The notes under the pieces are model-generated. The model did not search any database, was not told the origin of the DNA, and was given only the letters and a program-made list of their open reading frames with translations. Positions 16,346-25,386 of a stretch of DNA of 46,592 nt are shown piece by piece (the first letter of the stretch is position 1; each line of letters opens with the position of its first letter). The position numbers were made by a program, and so were the translations under genes. The DNA comes from Xanthomonas maliensis. Lineage in GTDB: Bacteria; Pseudomonadota; Gammaproteobacteria; Xanthomonadales; Xanthomonadaceae. The DNA lies in assembly GCF_009192945.1 (NCBI RefSeq), contig NZ_NSET01000031.1, positions 1 to 46,592 of the forward strand, in the 5' to 3' direction.

Positions 16346-17119
16346 ATGTCATTTCGTTTCTTGCACCGCATCCTGCTGCTGCCACTCCTCGCCGCCTGCA
16401 TGGCCGGCACCGCTGCAGCCGAGCCGGTGCCGGCGTTGACCAACGCCCAGGCGCTGGTCGTGGTGACCACACCGGACTGGAACAGCACTCAGGGCCGTCT
16501 GCAGACCTTCCGCCGCGTCGCAGGCCGGTGGCAGGCGGTCGCACCGGCCTTCGCCGTCGCGTTGGGCCGGCAGGGCAGCGCCTGGGGCGAGGGACTGCAT
16601 CCCGCGCAGTCGCAGGGGCCGCAGAAGCGCGAAGGCGATGGCCGCAGCCCGGCCGGGGTGTTCGCCATCGGCACCGCGTTCGGTGCCGCGCCGCGAATCG
16701 ACAGTGCCATGCCCTACCAGGCGATGACCGCCGAGCATTACTGCATGGATGTGCCCAGCTCGCCGCTGTACAACCGCATCGTCGACGCTCGCAACGTAGG
16801 CCAGTCAGCGGTCGCTGGCTCGACCGAACCGATGCGACTGGATCTGAAGACGCCCGGCGACCTGCGCTATCGCGAGGGTTTCGTGATCGCCCACAATCCG
16901 CATGCGCTGCCGGAGCGCGGCAGCTGCATCTTTGCCCATCTGTGGCAAACGCCCGGCCAGGTCACGGCGGGCTGCACCGCGATGGCGGCCGCGGACATGC
17001 GCCGCCTGTTGGCGTGGTTGCGGCCGGAGCAGGCACCGCTGTTCGTGTTGTTGCCACAGGCCGAGTACGCACGCTTGCAGGCCCAGTGGCAGCTGCCGGC
17101 GCTGGAGCGCGACCGATGA
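16346..17119 (+). CDS. L,D-transpeptidase (YkuD/ErfK-like) family protein, exported
   Basis: The 257-residue product starts at 16346 (MSFRFLHRILLLPLLAACMAG), where CGGAG lies seven bases upstream. The N-terminus is a signal; LLAAC could be a lipobox, with TAAA|EP as the alternative cleavage site. The body resembles the COG3786 branch of the YkuD fold: GDGRSPAGVFAIGTAFG, then AEHYCMDVPSSPLYN, and a catalytic region GSCIFAHLW followed by TAGCTAM with the presumptive nucleophilic cysteine. The canonical ST-HG-C signature is reduced to TAGC, so activity is likely but not certain. The gene lies 147 bases after the epimerase gene, and its stop overlaps the permease start (ATGA), which places it within the murein-peptide group. 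Confidence 0.82.
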   Translation: MSFRFLHRILLLPLLAACMAGTAAAEPVPALTNAQALVVVTTPDWNSTQGRLQTFRRVAGRWQAVAPAFAVALGRQGSAWGEGLHPAQSQGPQKREGDGRSPAGVFAIGTAFGAAPRIDSAMPYQAMTAEHYCMDVPSSPLYNRIVDARNVGQSAVAGSTEPMRLDLKTPGDLRYREGFVIAHNPHALPERGSCIFAHLWQTPGQVTAGCTAMAAADMRRLLAWLRPEQAPLFVLLPQAEYARLQAQWQLPALERDR

Positions 17120-18417
17120 GCAACGACAACGACAACGCACCGACCTTGCTGCGCGCGGTCAGTCGTTGGCAGATCGTTGGCCTGTCGATCAACGACGTGA
17201 TCGGCAGCGGCATCTACCTATTGCCGGCCGCCACCGCGGCGCTGCTAGGCCCGATGAGTCTGTGGGCGGTGCTGCTGGCCGGCCTGGCGGTCGCCCTGCT
17301 GGTGCTGTGCTATGCGCAGGCCGCCAGCTATTTCGACACGCCCGGCGGCAGCTACTTGTACACCCGCGAAGCCTTCGGGCCGTTCGTCGGCTTTCAGATC
17401 GGCTGGATGATCTGGCTCACCCGCATCAGCTCGGCCGCGGCGTTGAGCAATGGCCTGGCCGATGCGGTGGCGCGGTTCTGGCCCAGTGCCGGTGTCGATG
17501 GCAGCGCGCGTTTGCTGGTCGTGGTCGGTTCGCTCGGTCTGCTGACCGCGGTCAATGTGATCGGGGTGAAGTCGGCGACGCGCACCGGGATCGCGCTGGT
17601 GATCGGCAAGCTGCTGCCGTTGCTGCTGTTCGTGGCGATCGGGTTGTTCTACGTGGACTGGTCGTGGGCGTTTTCCGGTGCCACGCCCGATCTGCGCGAC
17701 CTCGGCAACCTCGGCGAAGCGGCCTTGCTGCTGCTGTTCGCCTACGCCGGCTTCGAAAATATCCCGGCGGCCGCCGGCGAGTACCGCAACCCGCGGCGCG
17801 ACGTGCCATTCGCCTTGATCACCATGATCGTGACCGTGACGCTGATCTACGCCGCCGTCCAGGTCGTCGCGCAGGGTACCTTGCCCAACCTCGCCGGCTC
17901 GCAGACGCCATTGGCCGACGCCGCCAGCCGCTTCAGCGGACCAGCGCTGGCACTGCTGCTGACCGTGGGTGCCACCATCTCGATCCTGGGCACGACCAGC
18001 AATACGGTGATGCTGGGCCCGCGTTTCCTGTTCGCACTGGCGCGCGATGGCTACGGCCCGGCGTTTCTGGCCCGCGTGCATCCGCGATTCCATACGCCGG
18101 CGGCGGCGGTGCTGACCCAAGGCGTGCTGTCGCTGGCACTGGCCTTGTCCGGCTCGTTCACTCAGTTGGCATTGCTGTCGATGGTGACCCGGTTGTTCGC
18201 CTACATCGGCACCGCCGCGGCGGTGATCGTGCTGGCGCGTCGCTATCGGCAGCGTCCTGGTGCCTTGCGGTTACCCGGCGGACCGTTGATTCCGCTGGCA
18301 GCCGTGCTGCTCTCGTTGGGCCTGCTCGCCAGTGCCAGCTGGCAAAACCTGGCCGCCGCCGGTCTGGCCTTGCTGGTGGGCTGCGGCTTCTACGCGTTTC
18401 CACGCAAAGCCGCCTGA
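17116..18417 (+). CDS. APC-family amino acid permease
   Basis: The 433-residue inner-membrane protein shows about twelve hydrophobic segments and the family's TM1 motif NDVIGSGIYLLPAATAALLG, with the unwound GSGIY helix that binds the substrate amino group. TPGGSYLYTREAFGPFVGF and the TM6 segment AYAGFENIPAAAGEYRNPRR are equally characteristic. Substrate specificity cannot be read from sequence; the context suggests amino acids or small products of murein peptide breakdown. Its ATG overlaps the stop of the L,D-transpeptidase-like gene, so it is the last member of a four-gene plus-strand run. It probably supplies the transport step for that pathway, though dipeptide uptake by APC proteins would be unusual. 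Confidence 0.92.
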   Translation: MSNDNDNAPTLLRAVSRWQIVGLSINDVIGSGIYLLPAATAALLGPMSLWAVLLAGLAVALLVLCYAQAASYFDTPGGSYLYTREAFGPFVGFQIGWMIWLTRISSAAALSNGLADAVARFWPSAGVDGSARLLVVVGSLGLLTAVNVIGVKSATRTGIALVIGKLLPLLLFVAIGLFYVDWSWAFSGATPDLRDLGNLGEAALLLLFAYAGFENIPAAAGEYRNPRRDVPFALITMIVTVTLIYAAVQVVAQGTLPNLAGSQTPLADAASRFSGPALALLLTVGATISILGTTSNTVMLGPRFLFALARDGYGPAFLARVHPRFHTPAAAVLTQGVLSLALALSGSFTQLALLSMVTRLFAYIGTAAAVIVLARRYRQRPGALRLPGGPLIPLAAVLLSLGLLASASWQNLAAAGLALLVGCGFYAFPRKAA

Positions 18418-18504
18418 GCGTCTTCGCGCTGCGCTCGCAAGGCGCTCACTGCCCGGTAACCGCAGCCGCTGGACGCTGCCGCTCTCATTCCGCGGGAGGT
18501 TGCC

Positions 18505-19002
18505 ATGAAGCTGCGTCGGGTCTACAGCACGCCGTCGGTCGAGCTTGCCCAGCAAGTGCTTCAGGCAGCACGCGCCGCGGGGATCGACAACGACGGCTTG
18601 TCGCTGATCGCCCGCTCGGATATCGAGTTGCAGGCCGTTCCCGATGAACGCAAGGAAGCCAAGACCGACTTCCTGCCGGCGGCCGCCCGCGGTGCCGCCA
18701 CCGGCGGCGCTGCAGGTCTGGTCGCCGGACTGGTCGCTGTGGCGGTGCCGCCGATCGGCCTGACCATCGCGGGTGTGGGCGTGATGGCCTTGGCGGGCGC
18801 CTTGGTCGGTAGTTGGTCGTCGGCCTTGGTCGGCGCCACCGTGCCCGATCCGGTGCGACGCCAGTTCGAAGCTGAGATCGAGGCCGGCCGCGTGTTGGTG
18901 GTGCTGGATGCCGACGAAACGGCATTGCAGGCTGCCGAGCCCGCGGTGCAATCCGCTGGCGGCACGCCCTTGCCTTACGAGGCCGCTTCGGCGGCAACGT
19001 AA
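18505..19002 (+). CDS. Membrane-hairpin stress-type protein, unknown function
   Basis: This 165-residue protein has an N-terminal soluble part resembling the general-stress-protein 17M/DUF1269 type of fold (RRVYSTPSVELAQQVLQAAR, a ferredoxin-like strand-helix start). A glycine/alanine-rich double membrane segment follows (about residues 60-110, GAATGGAAGLVAGLVAV and LTIAGVGVMALAGALVGS), then a soluble tail with a VLVVLDADE strand. GGGAGG upstream is a strong ribosome site. The family assignment is tentative and no enzymatic function is evident. It is separated by 87 bases from the permease and by 96 bases from the next small gene, which may share its transcript. Confidence 0.7.
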   Translation: MKLRRVYSTPSVELAQQVLQAARAAGIDNDGLSLIARSDIELQAVPDERKEAKTDFLPAAARGAATGGAAGLVAGLVAVAVPPIGLTIAGVGVMALAGALVGSWSSALVGATVPDPVRRQFEAEIEAGRVLVVLDADETALQAAEPAVQSAGGTPLPYEAASAAT

Positions 19003-19098
19003 CGAACCCCGTCGTTGATGCCACCGTCACCTCGGCTGGCAATGGCTTAACACCTGGCGACCTACGGTAACCAGACACCACGCATCGCGGAGACAAGC

Positions 19099-19446
19099 AT
19101 GAACGTGCCTTATCAAATTCCCGGCCGCGCACCCGACGAGGACCGCAATCAGAACGTGTCCAACTACTGGCGCGAACGCTTCACCGAGGAGCCGTACTAC
19201 GCCGACGGTGAGCGCTTCGAGGATTATGAAGCCGCCTATCTGGCCGGCCACGAAGCACGCGTACGCGACTTCGCTCGTGCCTACGATCAGGTCGAAGCAG
19301 AGCTGCATCGCGATTGGGACAATCAGCGTGGCACCAGTTCGTTGAGCTGGAGCAAGGCCCGGCATGCGGTGCGACGTGCCTGGGAAAACGCTGCCGACAT
19401 GGTGGGCGCGCGCGACAGCAGCGCCGACCCAGCACGCCACCGCTGA
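19099..19446 (+). CDS. Small soluble protein, unknown function
   Basis: I do not recognise this 115-residue protein. It is hydrophilic, acidic in the first half and rich in Tyr, Glu and Arg (YWRERFTEEPYYADGERFED). A central helix follows (EAAYLAGHEARVRDFARAYD), and a short basic segment (SKARHAVRRAWENAAD) lies near the end. It has no signal peptide or membrane helix. CGGAGA precedes the ATG. The pairing with the preceding stress-type membrane protein suggests a stress-related role, but that is inference from context only. Confidence 0.72.
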   Translation: MNVPYQIPGRAPDEDRNQNVSNYWRERFTEEPYYADGERFEDYEAAYLAGHEARVRDFARAYDQVEAELHRDWDNQRGTSSLSWSKARHAVRRAWENAADMVGARDSSADPARHR

Positions 19447-19470
19447 ACGCGGTGGCTGACCACGGTCGCC

Positions 19471-19899
19471 TCAGTCGTTGACAGAGCGCGGGATTGGGGG
19501 CGCACCCGCCGGATCCAGCGCGTCGCGCGTGTTCTTCTGCACCGCGACCGCACCGAACAAGCTGAGCGCATACGCCATCGCGTAGAAGCCTTTCTCGCTC
19601 AGCAGCAAGGTGGCATTGAACAGACCGACCGCCAGCAGCAACAGCGCGGCGAGCAGGGAAAACCAGCAGATCGCGTAGTACAACCCGGTGACTGCGATGC
19701 CATCGGCGCGGTCACGCACGCTTTTCTGCAGCGACACCGCAGTGAACAAGCCGAACAGCAGCAAGGTGAAGTAGTACCCCTTTTCGTTGAGCTGCATCTG
19801 GGCGTTCCATAGCCCGATCAGGTAGGCGGCGCTGCCAAGCAGCAAGGCCGCCCACGAGGCGGCGATGAAGGCGAAAGAGGTTTTCTGTGCAGCAACCAT
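19471..19899 (-). CDS. YiaA/YiaB-family inner membrane protein
   Basis: The 142-residue protein consists of two copies of a two-helix membrane unit. Each copy contains the YiaA/B signature: [25 protein letters not shown] and [26 protein letters not shown], each ending in a basic/aspartate turn ([20 protein letters not shown]). Length and duplication match the family, whose function is unknown. The start at 19899 is supported by AAGGACC just upstream; a longer open frame to 20100 runs into the divergent gene. It faces the sugar dehydrogenase gene across a 176-base divergent spacer that should carry both promoters. Confidence 0.9.
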   Translation of the reverse strand: MVAAQKTSFAFIAASWAALLLGSAAYLIGLWNAQMQLNEKGYYFTLLLFGLFTAVSLQKSVRDRADGIAVTGLYYAICWFSLLAALLLLAVGLFNATLLLSEKGFYAMAYALSLFGAVAVQKNTRDALDPAGAPPIPRSVND

Positions 19900-20075
19900 G
19901 GAAGGTCCTTTTCGTTTGAGCGACTCAGCGACGGATGTGCGACGGCACCCGGCCCCGGAGGGTGACCTGCGGCAAGGGTGACCGCGACGACGTCGTGTAA
20001 GGTACTGGAAAACCCGACGCGGGACACGTTGCGGGAGGGCTGCGACGTGCCCGTCCTCATCCCCTGGAGGATCCC

Positions 20076-21254
20076 ATGACTGTCCGACGTCTCCTTGCAC
20101 TGGCGTGCTCGGCCATCCTGTTTACCGCCGGCACTGCCAACGCCGCCCCGGCCACTGCGCCGGCGGCCAGCATTCCCGAGGCCCAATGGCCATTCCAGGC
20201 TACGCCAGTGGCGGACTTCGACGAGCCTTGGGCCATGACCTTCCTGCCCGATGGCAGCCTGCTGGTGACCGAGAAACGCGGCAATCTCACCCGCTTCGAC
20301 CTCAAGACCAAACGCAAACGCCCGATCAGCGGCGTGCCCGCGGTGGCCTATGGTGGCCAGGGTGGCTTCGGCGATGTGCTGGCGCATCCCCGCTTCGCCC
20401 GTAACGGGTGGGTGTACATCAGCTACGCCGAGCCTGGACAGGGCGATACCCGCGGCGCGGCCGTGGCGCGCGCCAAATTGACGCTGGATGCGACCGGCGG
20501 CGGCGCGCTATCGGACCTGAAAGTGATCTGGCGGCAAGACCCCAAGGTCAGCGGTAACGGTCACTTCGGTCATCGCCTGGCATTCGGCCCCGATGGCAAG
20601 TTGTGGATCAGCTCCAGCGAACGGCAGAAATTCGACCCGGCGCAGGACATGAAGGCCAATCTCGGCAAGCTGATCCGCCTCAACGACGATGGCAGCGTCC
20701 CGGCCGATAATCCCTTCGTCGCCCAGGGTGGCGTCGCTGCGCAGGTGTGGTCGCTCGGTCATCGCAACGTGCTCGGCATCGCCTTCGACAGCAAGGGCCA
20801 GTTGTGGGAACACGAAATGGGCCCGGCCGGCGGCGATGAGCTCAACCTGATCCAGCGTGGCGCCAACTACGGCTATCCGATCGTCTCCGATGGCGATCAT
20901 TACGATGGCCGGCCGATTCCCGACCACAGCACCCGCCCGGAATTCGCCGCTCCCAAGATCAGCTGGACGCCGGTGATCTCTCCGGCAGGCTTTGTGATCT
21001 ATAGCGGCAACCAGTTCCCCGCCTGGCGCGGCAACGGCTTCATCGGCGGCCTGTCGTCGATGTCGTTGGTGCAGGTGACGCTGGACGAGCAGCCGCGCGA
21101 AGTGGCGCGCTACGACATGGGCGCGCGCATCCGCGAAGTGGAGCAAGGCCCGGACGGCGCCTTGTGGTTGCTGGAAGACGAAGCCAGCGGCAGCACTGGA
21201 CGGCTGTTGAAACTGACGCCCAAGCGCAAGGCCGCCGTCGACAGCGACGCCTGA
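20076..21254 (+). CDS. PQQ-dependent aldose sugar dehydrogenase (Asd/YliI-like), periplasmic
   Basis: The enzyme oxidises aldose sugars with pyrroloquinoline quinone and calcium. The 392-residue product has a signal peptide (about residues 1-23, cleavage NANA|AP-like) and a six-bladed soluble-GDH-type propeller. Characteristic stretches are [54 protein letters not shown] (active-site histidine), [25 protein letters not shown] and ANYGYP. GGAGGATCCC precedes the ATG as a strong ribosome site. It converges on the GH3 gene across a perfect 13-bp hairpin. Whether this organism makes PQQ cannot be judged from the window. Confidence 0.92.
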   Translation: MTVRRLLALACSAILFTAGTANAAPATAPAASIPEAQWPFQATPVADFDEPWAMTFLPDGSLLVTEKRGNLTRFDLKTKRKRPISGVPAVAYGGQGGFGDVLAHPRFARNGWVYISYAEPGQGDTRGAAVARAKLTLDATGGGALSDLKVIWRQDPKVSGNGHFGHRLAFGPDGKLWISSSERQKFDPAQDMKANLGKLIRLNDDGSVPADNPFVAQGGVAAQVWSLGHRNVLGIAFDSKGQLWEHEMGPAGGDELNLIQRGANYGYPIVSDGDHYDGRPIPDHSTRPEFAAPKISWTPVISPAGFVIYSGNQFPAWRGNGFIGGLSSMSLVQVTLDEQPREVARYDMGARIREVEQGPDGALWLLEDEASGSTGRLLKLTPKRKAAVDSDA

Positions 21255-21269
21255 GCCAACGGGTCGGTG

Positions 21270-21300
21270 CAGTGCCGTCGCCATGCCGGCGACGGCACTG
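21270..21300. terminator. Bidirectional hairpin between convergent genes
   Basis: CAGTGCCGTCGCC and GGCGACGGCACTG form a perfect 13-bp stem around an ATGCC loop, 16 bases after the sugar dehydrogenase stop and 9 bases before the GH3 stop. It is symmetric and lacks long T-tracts, so it probably serves both convergent genes, perhaps as a weak terminator or 3'-end stabiliser. Confidence 0.7.
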
Positions 21301-21308
21301 GCTGAGCG

Positions 21309-23483
21309 TCACTCAGCCGCCAGCAACTCGAAGCTGACCGGCTCACCGCTGGTCGCCGATGCGCACACCCACACATCGAACACGCCCGGCTCGGCACCGA
21401 ACACGCCCTTGGGATTGGTAAAGGCGAGCGCCTCGCGCGTGAGGGTGAATTCGACCTCCGCACTCTCGCCGGGCTGCAGCAGCAGCTTGCGGAAATCCTT
21501 GAGTTCGCGCACCGGTCGCACGCGGCTGGCGACGCGATCGTGCACGTACAGTTGCACCACTTCCTCGCCAGCCCGCGCGCCGGTGTTGCGGATGCGGGTA
21601 CGAATCGTCAGTGCCTGATCCCAGCCCAGCTGCGAACGACTCAACTGCGGGGCGTCGTAGGCGAAGCTGGTATAGCTCAGGCCATGACCGAACGGATACA
21701 ACGGCGTGTTGGACATCTCGCGCCAACGTGCCTTGTATTCGGACAGCGTCGGCAGCTCCGGCCGCCCGGTGCGCGCGTGGTTGTAGAAGAACGGCTGCTG
21801 TCCGCTGGACTGCGGGAAGCTGATCGGCAGCCGCGCCGAGGGGTTGTAATCGCCGAACAACACGTCGGCCACCGCGGTGCCGGTCTGGGTCCCCAGATAC
21901 CAGGTCACGGCAATTGCCGCCGCATCGCGCACCGCTCCCTGCAAGGCCAGCGCGCGGCCATTGCGCAGCAATACCACCAGCGGCGTGCCGGTGGCGGCCA
22001 CCGCTTCGGCCAGCGCCTGCTGCGCAGGCGGCAAGACGATCTCGGTGCGCGACTGCGCCTCGCCGCTGAAGCGCTGCGGCTCGCCCAGCGCCAGCACCAC
22101 CACATCGGCAGCCTGCGCCGCATCGATGGCAGCGGAAATCCCGCCTGGCAGCGGCTCTTCCAGTCCGCAGCCCGGCACCACCTGCAGCAGCTCGTTGCCG
22201 ACCACCGCGCGCACGCCCTGTTCCAGGGTCACGTAGCGCTGTTTGTCGCCGAACAGTGTCCAGCAACCCTCGATGTTCTCGCGGTCCTGCACGAACGGAC
22301 CGATCAAGGCGATGCGCTGCCCCTCTTTCTTCAGCGGCAGGACATCGCCCTCGTTCTTCAGCAGCACGATCGAACGCCGCGCCGCATCGCGCGACAACGC
22401 GTCGTGCGCCGGCAGATAGCTGGTGTCGGCTTCGCGCGCCGGATCCAGCGATCGGTACGGATTGTCGAACAAGCCGATGGCCTCCTTCAGCGCCAGGATG
22501 CGGCGCACGCTGGCATCCAGCACCTCCATCGGCACCTCACCGCTCTCCACCAGCGACGGCAGATGCGCGGCGTAAAAGCCGCTCTGCATGCTCAGGTCCA
22601 GGCCGGCCAGGAAAGCCTTCTTGGTGGCATCGCGCTCGTCGGCGGCATAGCCATGCGCGATCAATTCCATATCGGCGGTGTAGTCGGAGATCACCACGCC
22701 CGGGAACCGCCATTCCCCGCGCAGGATGTCGGTCAGCAACTCATGGTTGGCGCTGGCCGGCACGCCGTTGATATCGTTGAACGATGACATCACCGTCAAT
22801 GCACCGGCCGCGAACGCCGCCTTGAACGGTGGCAGATGCACATCGCGCAGCGTCTGCGGCGCGATGTCCACCGTGTTGTATTCCATGCCGGCCGCCACCG
22901 CGCCATACGCGGCGAAATGCTTCGGCGTGGCCAGCAGGCTGTCTGCAGCCTTCAGGTCCTGTCCCTGGAAGCCACGCACGCGGGCCGCGGCAAAGGCCAC
23001 CCCCAGCACCACGTCCTCGCCGGCACCTTCGGCACCGCGTCCCCAGCGCTGGTCGCGGGCGATGTCCACCGCTGGCGCGTAGGTCCAGTGCAGGCCGGCC
23101 GCGGTGGCCTCGATCGCGGTGGCGCGCGCGGTGCGCTCGGCCAGCGCCGGTTCGAAGCTGGCTGCCTCACCCAACGGAATCGGAAACACCGTGCGCATGC
23201 CATGGATCACGTCGGCCGCCAGGATCACCGGGATCCCCAACCGGCTCTCTTCCACCGCCACCTTCTGGATCTGTGCGCCCAGCGCGGCACCCACGCCGTT
23301 GAACAGCGAGCCGACCCGCCCCTCGCGGACCTGCTGCAACACCTCGTCGGCGTTGCGCACATTGGCTTCGGGATTCACGTCCGGCGCGAACGGCCGCACC
23401 ATGTCGGCAAATACCCCCAGCTGTCCAACCTTCTCTTCGACGGTCATGCGGGCAATCAGGGAATCGATGCGGTCAGCAGCCAT
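21309..23483 (-). CDS. bglX: Glycoside hydrolase family 3 beta-glucosidase (BglX-like), apparently without signal peptide
   Basis: Family 3 enzymes release glucose or xylose from beta-linked saccharides with retention. The 724-residue product has the N-terminal TIM barrel with IPVILAADVIHGMRTVFPIP and ATPKHFAAYG, and the nucleophile Asp267 in FPGVVISDYTADMEL. The alpha/beta sandwich domain follows (about residues 370-560), then a C-terminal fibronectin-III-like domain (about 640-715). Unlike periplasmic BglX it begins MAADRIDSLIARMT with no signal peptide, so it may be cytoplasmic and act on imported disaccharides. An in-frame upstream start giving a signal was not found. AAGGA precedes the ATG, and a LacI-type operator sits in the leader. 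Substrate preference is not predictable. Confidence 0.93.
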   Translation of the reverse strand: MAADRIDSLIARMTVEEKVGQLGVFADMVRPFAPDVNPEANVRNADEVLQQVREGRVGSLFNGVGAALGAQIQKVAVEESRLGIPVILAADVIHGMRTVFPIPLGEAASFEPALAERTARATAIEATAAGLHWTYAPAVDIARDQRWGRGAEGAGEDVVLGVAFAAARVRGFQGQDLKAADSLLATPKHFAAYGAVAAGMEYNTVDIAPQTLRDVHLPPFKAAFAAGALTVMSSFNDINGVPASANHELLTDILRGEWRFPGVVISDYTADMELIAHGYAADERDATKKAFLAGLDLSMQSGFYAAHLPSLVESGEVPMEVLDASVRRILALKEAIGLFDNPYRSLDPAREADTSYLPAHDALSRDAARRSIVLLKNEGDVLPLKKEGQRIALIGPFVQDRENIEGCWTLFGDKQRYVTLEQGVRAVVGNELLQVVPGCGLEEPLPGGISAAIDAAQAADVVVLALGEPQRFSGEAQSRTEIVLPPAQQALAEAVAATGTPLVVLLRNGRALALQGAVRDAAAIAVTWYLGTQTGTAVADVLFGDYNPSARLPISFPQSSGQQPFFYNHARTGRPELPTLSEYKARWREMSNTPLYPFGHGLSYTSFAYDAPQLSRSQLGWDQALTIRTRIRNTGARAGEEVVQLYVHDRVASRVRPVRELKDFRKLLLQPGESAEVEFTLTREALAFTNPKGVFGAEPGVFDVWVCASATSGEPVSFELLAAE

Positions 23484-23492
23484 GAGATCCTT

Positions 23493-23508
23493 GAGAAAAC
23501 GTTTACAT
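23493..23508 (-). promoter_or_regulatory. Candidate LacI-family operator of the GH3 gene
   Basis: The centre AAACGTTT (23497-23504) is a perfect palindrome, extended imperfectly to GAAAACGTTTAC (23495-23506). An A/T-flanked central CG is the classic form of LacI/GalR-family operators. It lies only 10-25 bases before the GH3 start codon, overlapping the leader just upstream of AAGGA, a position suited to repression. No LacI-type regulator gene is in the window. Confidence 0.55.
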
Positions 23509-23642
23509 GGCCGGCAATTCTAGCCTGATGCCGGCTTCAAGTTAAAAGCGACCGGTCCGGTTCAGTCTGCTATTCAGGCTTATGGATGCGAGGCATCCCG
23601 CCCTGGACGTCCGGCCCTGTCAGCGATCGGCTCAGCAGACGC

Positions 23643-23999
23643 TCAGCGCGCACGCTCGCGCTCGATGATGACCCCGACCGCCTTTGCCCCGCGAACCGCG
23701 CCGGGCTTGCTGAGCTTGAGGCGCAGCCACGACACCTGGAATTCCTCCAGCACGATCGCCGCACAGCGCTCGGCCAGGGTCTCCACCAGACCGAAGTCGG
23801 ACGCCTCGACGAAGGCGATCAACCGCTTGCTCACCGCCTTGTAGTTCAGCGTGTCGGCGATGTCGTCGCTGGCGGCCGGCAGGCGATTGTCGAAGCCCAT
23901 TTCCAGATCGAAGCGCAGCGTCTGACGGATGCGGCGCTCCCAATCGTAGATGCCGATCAGCGCCTCGATTTCCAGACCTTCAATAAAGACTTTATCCAT
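23643..23999 (-). CDS. folB: Dihydroneopterin aldolase
   Basis: FolB converts 7,8-dihydroneopterin to 6-hydroxymethyl-dihydropterin and glycolaldehyde in folate synthesis. The 118-residue protein is standard length, with Glu21 in IGIYDWERRIRQTL and the catalytic Lys98 in LKLSKPGAVRGAK. The start at 23999 (MDKVFIEGLEIEALIG) is the family's usual one. No Shine-Dalgarno sequence is visible upstream, but the first codons (ATGGATAAAGTCTTTATT) are unusually A+T-rich for this genome, which could keep the start region unstructured. It lies 68 bases downstream of tsaD on the same strand. Confidence 0.95.
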   Translation of the reverse strand: MDKVFIEGLEIEALIGIYDWERRIRQTLRFDLEMGFDNRLPAASDDIADTLNYKAVSKRLIAFVEASDFGLVETLAERCAAIVLEEFQVSWLRLKLSKPGAVRGAKAVGVIIERERAR

Positions 24000-24067
24000 G
24001 GGCAGCGGGACGTGCGGATGAGGGATGCGGAAGTGGCAGGCGCGCGAAGACCATGCGGCAGCGGTTG

Positions 24068-25129
24068 CTACGCATCCCGCATCTCCCGTCCCGGATCCTG
24101 CGCCGCCAACGACGGCAGACTGGCCATGTCCCACCGCGGCGTCACCTGCACCGCCGCAGTGGCGCGTTCGCCGGCCTGCAGCCGCAGCGCGCCAGCGAAG
24201 GCGATCATGGCGCCATTGTCGGTGCACAGCGCCGGCCGCGGGAAACAGACCCGCCCGCCGCGCGCTTGTGCCGCTTCCTGCAGGCGTGCACGCAAGCGCT
24301 TGTTGGCACCGACACCGCCGGCCACCACCAAGGTGTTGCAGCCGGCCGCATCCAGCGCGCGGCTGCACTTGATCGCCAACGTCTCCACCACCGCGTCTTC
24401 GAAACCGCGTGCGATATCGGCGCGCGTGCGCTCGGACTGGTCGCTGTCGCGCCAGGCCAGCAGCACCTGGGTCTTGAGCCCGCTGAAGCTGAAATCCAGC
24501 CCGGGCCGATCGGTCATCGGCCGTGCAAATTTGTAGCGCCCTGGCGTGCCGGTCTCGGCCAGCGCCGCCAACTGGGGACCGCCCGGATACGGCAGCCCCA
24601 TCATCTTGGCCGTCTTGTCGAAGGCTTCGCCGGCCGCATCGTCCAGCGTCTCGCCGAGCACGGCGTATTCGCCCAGCGCGCGCACCGCCACCAATTGGGT
24701 GTGGCCACCGGACACCAACAGGGCGACGAACGGCGCCTGCGGCGGATCGTCTTCCATCAACGGCGCCAGCAGGTGGCCCTCCATATGGTGGACGCCGATC
24801 GCCGGCACCTCCAGTGCCCAGGCCAGCGACCGCGCGACCCCGGCACCGACCAGCAAGGCGCCAACCAGGCCCGGGCCGGCGGTATAGGCCACGCCGTCCA
24901 GGTCGTCGATGGCCAAGCCGGCATCCGCCAGCGTCTGGCGGATCAGCGGCAACAGCTTGCGCACATGGTCGCGGCTGGCCAGCTCAGGCACCACGCCACC
25001 GTATTCAGCGTGCAAGGCGATCTGGCTATAGACCGCGTGGGCGCGCAGCGCGGCCACACCCGACAGATCGGTGTCGTAGACCGCCACACCGGTCTCATCA
25101 CACGAGGATTCGATTCCCAGGACTTTCAC
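24068..25129 (-). CDS. tsaD: tRNA N6-adenosine threonylcarbamoyltransferase
   Basis: TsaD transfers the threonylcarbamoyl group to A37 of ANN-decoding tRNAs, working in the cytoplasm with TsaB, TsaC and TsaE. The 353-residue product starts at a GTG (25129) giving the standard N-terminus [18 protein letters not shown]. The metal-binding pair is His115 and His119 in [37 protein letters not shown] and [13 protein letters not shown] complete the ASKHA/Kae1 pattern. The C-terminus is slightly longer than in E. coli. The gene is divergent from rpsU, with about 258 bases between the starts, the common arrangement in gammaproteobacteria. Confidence 0.97.
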
Positions 25130-25261
25130 GAGCGTCCACCAGACAGGTTCATCGGTGCATTTTCGCAGCTTTTCGCCGCGATCGGCCGCTGGCCGACCGC
25201 TGTCGGCACCAGATGGGCGAGACCACCAAGACCGATCTGGACGGGATGCGGCGCCCGGGAC

Positions 25262-25289
25262 TTGCAGGCCGCCCACAAGTCGTTATAAT
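25262..25289 (+). promoter_or_regulatory. Sigma-70 promoter of rpsU
   Basis: A perfect TATAAT (25284-25289) is preceded after 16 bases by a poor -35 (TTGCAG, 25262-25267). Transcription would begin near 25296, giving a leader of about 90 bases. The leader contains the complementary pair TTCCGTC and GACGGAA (near 25317 and 25358), which could fold before the ribosome site TGGAG. Confidence 0.7.
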
Positions 25290-25386
25290 GCGCGGCTCGC
25301 CGGGGAAACCCGGAACTTCCGTCACGCGAGTCCGCTCGCACCCGCCCGGGGCTCCCGGACGGAAATCCCATTATTCTGGAGAACCC

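Noticed and set aside
12727..18417. Vancomycin-type resistance cassette suggested by the VanX-like gene.
   Set aside because: No D-lactate dehydrogenase or altered ligase is present; the neighbours fit murein peptide turnover.
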